The notes below the pieces were generated by a model. The model saw nothing but the letters and a program-made list of their open reading frames with translations. It searched no databases and had not been told where the DNA came from. Shown here one piece after another: positions 58,234 to 64,000 of a DNA stretch of 64,000 nucleotides. Both the position numbers and the translations under genes were made by a program. This stretch comes from Austropuccinia psidii (Eukaryota; Basidiomycota; Pucciniomycetes; Pucciniales; Sphaerophragmiaceae), in contig JALGQZ010000004.1 of the NCBI GenBank assembly GCA_023105745.1, forward strand, positions 32,237,816 through 32,301,815, written 5' to 3'. Positions within the stretch are counted from its first letter, which is position 1; every line of letters begins with the position of its first letter.

Positions 58234-59735
58234 TGTCAGGGTGAGTCTTTGTAGTGGCTTAAAAATAGTAAATACAAGCTAGTACTATGACTGTGACACG
58301 TCAAAATAAATAAAAAATGAAATCTTCAGGTCCTACTGCTACGTGGTAACAGTGGTGATGAGTCTATTGAGGACCTGGGCTGCAATGCTCTAATATCTTT
58401 GACTGTAAAGAAACACTACAATAATTATATTTCAATTATATCTCTAATAATTCTAAGGACACTACTGATGAATAACAGTCTTGTCACGTAAGAATATTGG
58501 TAAGGTAAGATAAGATGATGGGTTTTCAAGGGAAAAACCCTTCTTTTTATATCTTCCAAGACTGTCAAGAGTTATTAACTCTTCACACGTCAGAGGAGTG
58601 AAAATTTTCACTCCAGTGGTCAGTCTGTGGTTCGGGATCCTCAATTCTGACGTCAATATAGACAGAATTGTGGTTTTGGAACCACACATGATCATTCTGG
58701 ATCAATACAGGGTGAAAAAACTTTTCACCTGCCACGTCACCACTTGGATGACGTTGTTCTGGTGTCTGTATGATCAATATTAGTCATTCTGGGCGGGTTT
58801 AAGCTTTAAATAACCATTATTTTAAGTATCAAGGCTGTACTGGTTGGTACAGGTTTGGTACAGACCAGTATTGGTCAAAATACTTCCAACCAAGATATCT
58901 CAGTCAGGTTTTGAGATATCAAGAAACCAAGAGCACAGAATTGAAGGGCGTAATGAGCTCTTCAATTTGGTATGCTTCATGTTTACCCTTCTTGCAAATA
59001 GCAAAAGTTATAAGGGTTTTAAGTTTTTGGATGTAATTTTGTACATCAGTATGAGGCTTCAAAAACTTCCATGCTATATATCTTCTTCAATTTGGAAGAT
59101 ATCTGTATTCTGATGATACAGTTTTGTAGGGCTTGATTAGCTCTACAGTTTGGTATATTACACTGTACAGTTGTATGAGTGTATGCCAAAGATACAGGGG
59201 TTTATTTATTTTCTTATTTTCAGAATATCTGTATTTTGGTTATTAAACCTTTGAACCAAGATCCCTCAGTCAATTTAAGAGATACAGAGGTCTAAGGTGT
59301 CTCAAATTAAAGCTCTTGTTGAGATCTTTAATTTGGTTATACTTTTGTACAGTTTTGTACAAGCCCTCTTTGACTTTCAGGGGGACTTGGTTTTGGAAAT
59401 GAGGTTATATGGTATCTCCAGTTGTAGTGGTGTTACAACAACATGGATGATATCATTGTGTAGCTCTCTATGTGAGCTTTAAGAAAAATACCATTTTGGT
59501 ATAGGATAACTTAAATATGCATAAGTTAGATGAGAGGTGAAAATAAGGGTTTTGACTTGTTTATTCTCCTCTAGGTTTCCTTATTCTGTTTGGATAAGGT
59601 TGGTGTTTAATGTAAGAGGATTTTTTTCTCTTAATTATTACCTGTATTGACTATGTTTGTTCAATACTTGTCATACCATTATTTATGGTATGTTGGATGT
59701 CATGCTAGTGCTCTGTTTTGAGTCACAGGCTGACA
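58234..59735 (-). repeat. Element E 5' LTR
   Basis: On the plus strand TGTCAGGGTGAG to CACAGGCTGACA, 1502 bp, nearly identical to 49628-51129. It has the same ACGTCA/TGACGT cluster. Flanked on its outer side by AAGCC. Confidence 0.96.
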
Positions 59736-59740
59736 AAGCC

Positions 59741-61122
59741 ATTCTAGGCTTTCTCTGTGCTTTTGGGCATCGTGGGTATTTTCCATACAACAGGGAAAAT
59801 AAAGCCCAAAAGCGTGTATTTGGCTTTTCAAGTTTTAAATACAGTTTGCGCACTTTTTGCGCATTTTGCCCATTGAGCTGTATTAAGCCATTGAGGCCAT
59901 ATTTCTCATGTATTATGTGAAATATGCCCAAAAGTCTATATCAGGCCTTTTGGGGCTAAATTTCCAGTTTTGTTCATTTTGTGCACTTTTGTGCATTTTG
60001 TGCATTTTGTAAACTTTTGCGCACTTTGCGCAAATACATTTTTTAATCTGTATTAGCTGTATTTAGCCAAAAACCCAAAAATGGCCAAATACACCAAAAG
60101 ACACTTTATCAACTCTGAAGCCTCCACAACCCAAGTTTCACTCTTATCCTCCTGGCATCATTCCAAAAGACCTTTGGCCACATTCAACCTTCAGTAATCA
60201 AAAGTGCCATATATGGTGTTATACACCATTATGCATTTTTTTTCTGCAGCAATCCAATGGCGCCAATTTCAAATGGTTATTTTAACTTTTCAAAACGTCA
60301 TCAAGGAACACCTTCCAGAGGATTCATCAAGGCGCAAGGCAAGTGTCATAATCTCAAATACCAATGAAACCATCAAGCAATCAATGGTTATTCTCACTCA
60401 CAGTATTCCTCCAAAGGAATACTGGCTGTTCATTCTCAAGGCATATTCCAGAGGCAGTTCCAAAACAAGTTGTCAAGTGTCAATGCTCCATCAATCAAAC
60501 TTGGAAACCACAGTCATTTCAATACAGTCTGGATTCACCAAGACCTGTATATCAATCATACATCATGGGAAAATCATTCAACACAGTTCTTTCCCAATCT
60601 GGCAAGGTATACACTCCATCAGACAGTCAATACAGGTTCCAGTATTTAATACAGGATCACTGCTAGCCTGAAGGAGTCAAGCTCTCAGCTTTCCACATAT
60701 ACCAGCCTCCTTTGAGCCTGGGAAGGTTTTTCCCCCAGTTAATTAATATATTTTGATTTTATTTTATCTTTATTTATCTTACCATTTTTGATAAGTGAAT
60801 ACTGATATTATCAAGTCAGTCATTGAGCACCTTTTCTCTTTTCTTCCTTTGCTTGTCAATGGATACTTGGTGGTCATATCCTTACTAGTTCCATTGTTCA
60901 TTTTGGCAGGTTGAAACAGTGATTAAGGACTTACTTGGTCGGCTCTTTGGCCATTTGGCTTCTCATTTCTCTTATTGCATCTCATCCTTGTACTTGCATC
61001 ATTTTTAGAGAAATTTACTCTTTTATTTTATTTTCTTTATTCTTTTGGAGTCTTCCAAGTGAGTTCCCTGATTGCTGAGTGCCAGGCCACTCTTGTTTTT
61101 CTGTCCAAGAGCCCCTGTGACA
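59741..61122 (+). repeat. Element D 3' LTR, second part
   Basis: Resumes at ATTCTAGGCTTTCTCTG and ends GCCCCTGTGACA, collinear with 41486-42860 of the 5' LTR. It contains the AGTTAATTAATATA block at 60737-60750 and a GCGCA-like array near 59845-60030. The target duplication TCCTC follows at 61123-61127. Confidence 0.95.
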
Positions 61123-61887
61123 TCCTCTTCTATGGACATGGATATAAGCTCTTTCTCCACAATCTCCAATTCTTGACATTAAGCTCCTGAAATCAGCAAT
61201 GTACAAGGATATATGACCACTTCCCTTCATCCTCAAATTGTCCAACTCTTGTTCAGCTTTCCTGACTTCATTGGGATCACCAAAAAGAGTAAATAATTGA
61301 GTTTCAAAAAGCTGCCAATTATTTCAGAGGTAGGAAGGATCTTCATTGGAAATATTGGAGAGGTAGGGTTCAATCCATTTGCCAGCTCTACCAGTGAGAA
61401 AAGAAGCTGAGTACAGAACTTTCTTCCTGTGAGAGAAGAATTTTTCTGCATCATTATGAAAAATGATTTGACAGGATTGAATAAAACCTCTCAACTTATG
61501 GGCTTGAGTACCATAAAAAGAATTAGGTGCTTTCATTGATGGAGTCTTGAATTCAGGGGTTTTGGAATTGTCCCTGGGGGCTTCTGCTTGAGAAAGCTTT
61601 CCCATAATAGTAGCCATTTGCTCCATGATCTCAAGGAGACTTGGATCAGATTGAGAAACAAGAGGTTGATTAGTAGGGGCTAGATTAGAACCCTGGGGTA
61701 CCTCTGGAGCATTTGCCAAGGCATCTGCCACTTCAGTTTCCCCATAATCTTCCTCTTCCACAGACTCCTCCCCCTCTTCATATTCAACTTCTCCAAGTCT
61801 TTCTCTTGCACCTCCAGACATGCCAGGATAACCACCCAAGAGGTCAGAGGAAGATCTTGATCTTCTTGATTTCATTCCCCCTCTTCT
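61123..61887 (-). pseudogene. Element F gag, central part
   Basis: Read leftwards from 61887: KSRRSRSSSDLLGGYPGMSG, an acidic segment, TMKAPNS-like capsid start FKTPSMKAPNSFYGTQAHKL, GRAGKWIEPYLSNISNEDPS, then one in-frame TGA (about 61325-61323), LFTLFGDPNEVRKAEQELDN and GHISLYIADFRSLMSRIGDC. It is homologous to element D gag. The right end joins in frame to 63788 once the type-G solo LTR is removed; the left end joins in frame to 41301 once element D is removed. The capsid frame is otherwise intact. Confidence 0.9.
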
Positions 61888-63787
61888 TGTAAGATGTGTC
61901 TCTGAAACTGTTGATAATATTACTATTAATCAACAGTACTATGACTGTTCTTATGAAATATAATGATAAAAACTATCATAACCACAATTAAATAATTAAA
62001 TAATCATTTCTTTTACATGTTATACACTACTAGTGATTATAACAGTAAGCAGTTATTGTCTACTAGAATCAATTACAAGAAGAATTTAATAATAAAGACT
62101 TTTTTATTAGAATAATGAAATTATTTTAATATATAGTTATCTTTTACAAGAATAATTATAATAATAATTCTTGAAGAAAACTATTACTAGAAAAAAACTT
62201 TAAGAATGAAGAAAAAATTACTCACTAATACTCCAAAGAGCTTATTGAAAGATAGAAGTAGTGGAATTTGACATAGAATTGTGGATTTAAGGGATCAAAT
62301 TGATTTATAACTGTATCAAAACAATATATAGTTGATATCTATGATTTAAAGTCGTTCTGATTTATTCAGAAAGAATTTAAAACACTTAAGAAAAGATTTA
62401 ACTAATACTTACTTGTTGGTAATAAAGGTGTAATATAATAATGTGATGATGTGGAAAAAACAGCAAGAGGAGGCCTCTTTTAGGTCAAAGACAGCTCACA
62501 GAGGCATTCCATGAAGCAAGCTGAAAAACCAGTGAGTGAGAAAACAATAAAACCTTTTGGATTATTGATTGCGTCATTTTTTGTCACATAAGATTATCAT
62601 AATTACTTAATTGAGGCTTTTACATGACTACCAACCCATTTATGGTTAAAAACAAAAGGAGTAATAACTGTAAATCTTCTTTTATTAAGGAGAAATAATT
62701 AATTTCTCAAAGTTATCAACTTTATTGGAAATCTCATCACAGAATGTATCTTCTGTAAATTTTTAAGGATTCTGTGTTTCATGTGGAATCATCAAAAATG
62801 GACTGTAAGTAAACCTTTTAATTTTACGTGTAAAATTATAATTCTTTTTGGTTTTTATATGAATTTTACAGTTCTCAATTGCTCCTGAAAGCTTCAAAGG
62901 ACTTCATTAAGAATTGTATTTTTAATGATTTTTTGAAGTTTTTACCTCAATTCTACATAGGATTGCAAATAGTAGTGCATGGCTGGTTGCTATGAGGTAA
63001 ATCAATGGATACTAGTCCAAAAAGGGCTTTAATTACTCTTTTGGGGTTTATTCATGGTAATTGATTAAGAATTGACATGGTTACAGGAGTCTAACTTGTT
63101 CTTTACCTCCTTGGCATGTCAAAATAGCACGTTATTTGCTATTTTCTTATAATATACTGTAGTTGTAACATGGTAACCAAGTTCCCAAAAGGTTTTAGTT
63201 TACTAATTGGGCCAAGATTTGGAGCTTTCCATGCCTCAGAGGCCTCAGAAGTTGGGCACCCTGGCTCTGTTTGATGTCTTTTGTCCCCCTTTCCTATTTT
63301 TTACATCAAAATAGAACTTTAAGCTTAAGGTGAGATATCCACTATGGGTGTACCAAAAGTGCATTTAAGAATACCATAATATTAAGTGCTCAAAAGATTC
63401 ATAACACTATTCTTAGTGTGTATGTAACATTGGATTTCTCACATTGCTGTTATTTTGGTGTGAAATAGAGAAAAACAAACATTTTCACAGATCTTTTATG
63501 TGGTATTGATGATGTGGTATGAAAGTATTTTCCATATTACCACCTCAAAGAGTTGATTTGAGCTTATTCACTCTATGGAGCTACCCTAGGTGAATTTCTG
63601 TGTAGAATCCAAATCTGGCCTGAAATCCATGGATTTACTTACTCAATAAAAGGTTTTCATCTTTTCTGAAATAAAAACTGATGAATTTTGAATATATGCA
63701 TGACTTATTGGTTATGCATAGTTCAGGATTTATTTGTAAGATGATTGCTGCCTATTTGGGTATGTAAAATATACCTAAAGGCTCACA
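61888..63787 (-). repeat. Type-G solo LTR, minus strand, in element F gag
   Basis: On the minus strand it begins TGTGAGCCTTTAGG at 63787 and ends ACACATCTTACA at 61888. The flanks CTTCT (61883-61887) and CTTTT (63788-63792) are a 5-bp target duplication with one difference. Homologous to 19594-21469. It is a single LTR without an internal region, so a solo LTR of 1900 bp. Confidence 0.9.
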
Positions 63788-63954
63788 CTTTTGGAGGGTG
63801 CTGCTCCTTCCATTAGTGGTCCTCTGTCCAAATTTGCACTCAGTTCATTAACTGATAGTATTTGGTCAAGAGGAACCCTTGCTGTAGGAGTGAGAACAGC
63901 TGGATTGCTTTGAGATCTAGTGTTCTTGGCTGGAGGGCTATGCTGAACTGGCAT
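63788..63954 (-). pseudogene. Element F gag N-terminus
   Basis: ATG at 63954 starts MPVQHSPPAKNTRSQSN, matching the element D gag start MMPIQHSPPARQTRSEAR, and reads to EGAAPSK at the type-G LTR junction. The frame continues in 61887-61123 (R-G-G-M-K-S-R) after removal of the LTR and one duplication copy. Sequence further right is open upstream but probably leader. Confidence 0.85.
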
Positions 63955-64000
63955 TATTGAGAAATTTAGAATAAAAACCTGATTATACTTCACAATGAGG
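63955..64000 (-). other. Element F leader, cut by window edge
   Basis: A short upstream sequence before the gag ATG. The element F 5' LTR and the second target duplication copy should lie beyond the window. Confidence 0.5.

Larger units (their letters stand above)
49628..59735 (-). mobile_element. Element E: young, almost intact gypsy chromovirus
   Basis: A 10108-bp element on the minus strand with LTRs at 58234-59735 (5') and 49628-51129 (3'), each exactly 1502 bp. The perfect duplication AAGCC flanks it at 49623-49627 and 59736-59740, inside the element D 3' LTR. By eye the LTRs differ at about twenty positions without indels. Coding order from the right is an accessory spliced frame, gag, protease, reverse transcriptase, RNase H, integrase and chromodomain. 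Only three in-frame stops interrupt the gag-pol frame, so this is the most recent insertion in the window. Confidence 0.97.
41307..61122 (+). mobile_element. Element D: full-length gypsy chromovirus inserted in element F
   Basis: The LTRs at 41307-42860 and 49447-49627 plus 59741-61122 (split by element E), the primer-binding site, gag-pol and the polypurine tract are all on the plus strand. The perfect 5-bp duplication TCCTC at 41302-41306 and 61123-61127 flanks it, and the element F gag frame is continuous across the site. Without element E and its duplication the element is about 9.7 kb. The LTRs differ by several percent and the genes contain stops and frameshifts, so it is older than element E. 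Confidence 0.96.

Overview
The window is an AT-rich eukaryotic (fungal) repeat block. I see no intact host gene, rRNA, tRNA or CRISPR array. Almost everything recognisable is Ty3/gypsy LTR retrotransposon sequence of the chromovirus type (gag, aspartic protease, reverse transcriptase, RNase H, integrase and a C-terminal chromodomain), plus one decayed PIF/Harbinger DNA transposon and one decayed gene that may be TET/JBP-like. From memory, not from a search, the gag and pol sequences are of the kind abundant in rust fungi (Pucciniales), and most resemble those of the myrtle rust Austropuccinia psidii. Spliceosomal-type introns fit a basidiomycete.

Left part, 1-19593. A decayed type-A element (pol 950-2600) is cut by a minus-strand type-A LTR (1-949) and runs into an LTR (2725-4465), which is itself followed by the leader and gag start of a second type-A element (4466-8103). 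That gag start is split by a type-B solo LTR (5607-7754, duplication AGAAT). A type-B 5' LTR follows (8104-10232) with a short gag relict, then a truncated minus-strand type-C LTR (11225-11648). From 11649 to about 17940 lies unidentified sequence with unusually long open stretches, split by a type-A solo LTR (12293-14132, duplication CTAGT).

Middle, 19594-35646. A type-G LTR (19594-21469) carries, almost at its last base, the full-length but dead element C (21470-30505, duplication TCTGA). Beyond it are featureless AT-rich DNA, a dead Harbinger transposase (33260-34506) and a minus-strand gene relict (34801-35646).

Right part, 35652-64000, is a nest of insertions. Element F (minus strand) begins with its 3' LTR at 35652 and its gag start is at 63954, near the window's right edge. 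It is split by element D (plus strand, 41307-61122, duplication TCCTC) and by a type-G solo LTR (61888-63787, duplication CTTYT). Element D carries element E (minus strand, 49628-59735, duplication AAGCC) inside its 3' LTR. E is the youngest: its LTRs are equally long (1502 bp) and differ at about twenty positions by eye, and its gag-pol frame is broken by only three in-frame stops.

The most interesting observations are: (i) in E, an 81-bp putative intron whose removal would join an upstream frame to one that overlaps the gag-side frame for some 220 codons; (ii) in D, a 14-nt primer-binding site exactly complementary to LTR sequence lying just downstream of a TATA-like element, which predicts Tf1-like self-priming; (iii) the fully reconstructable insertion history.
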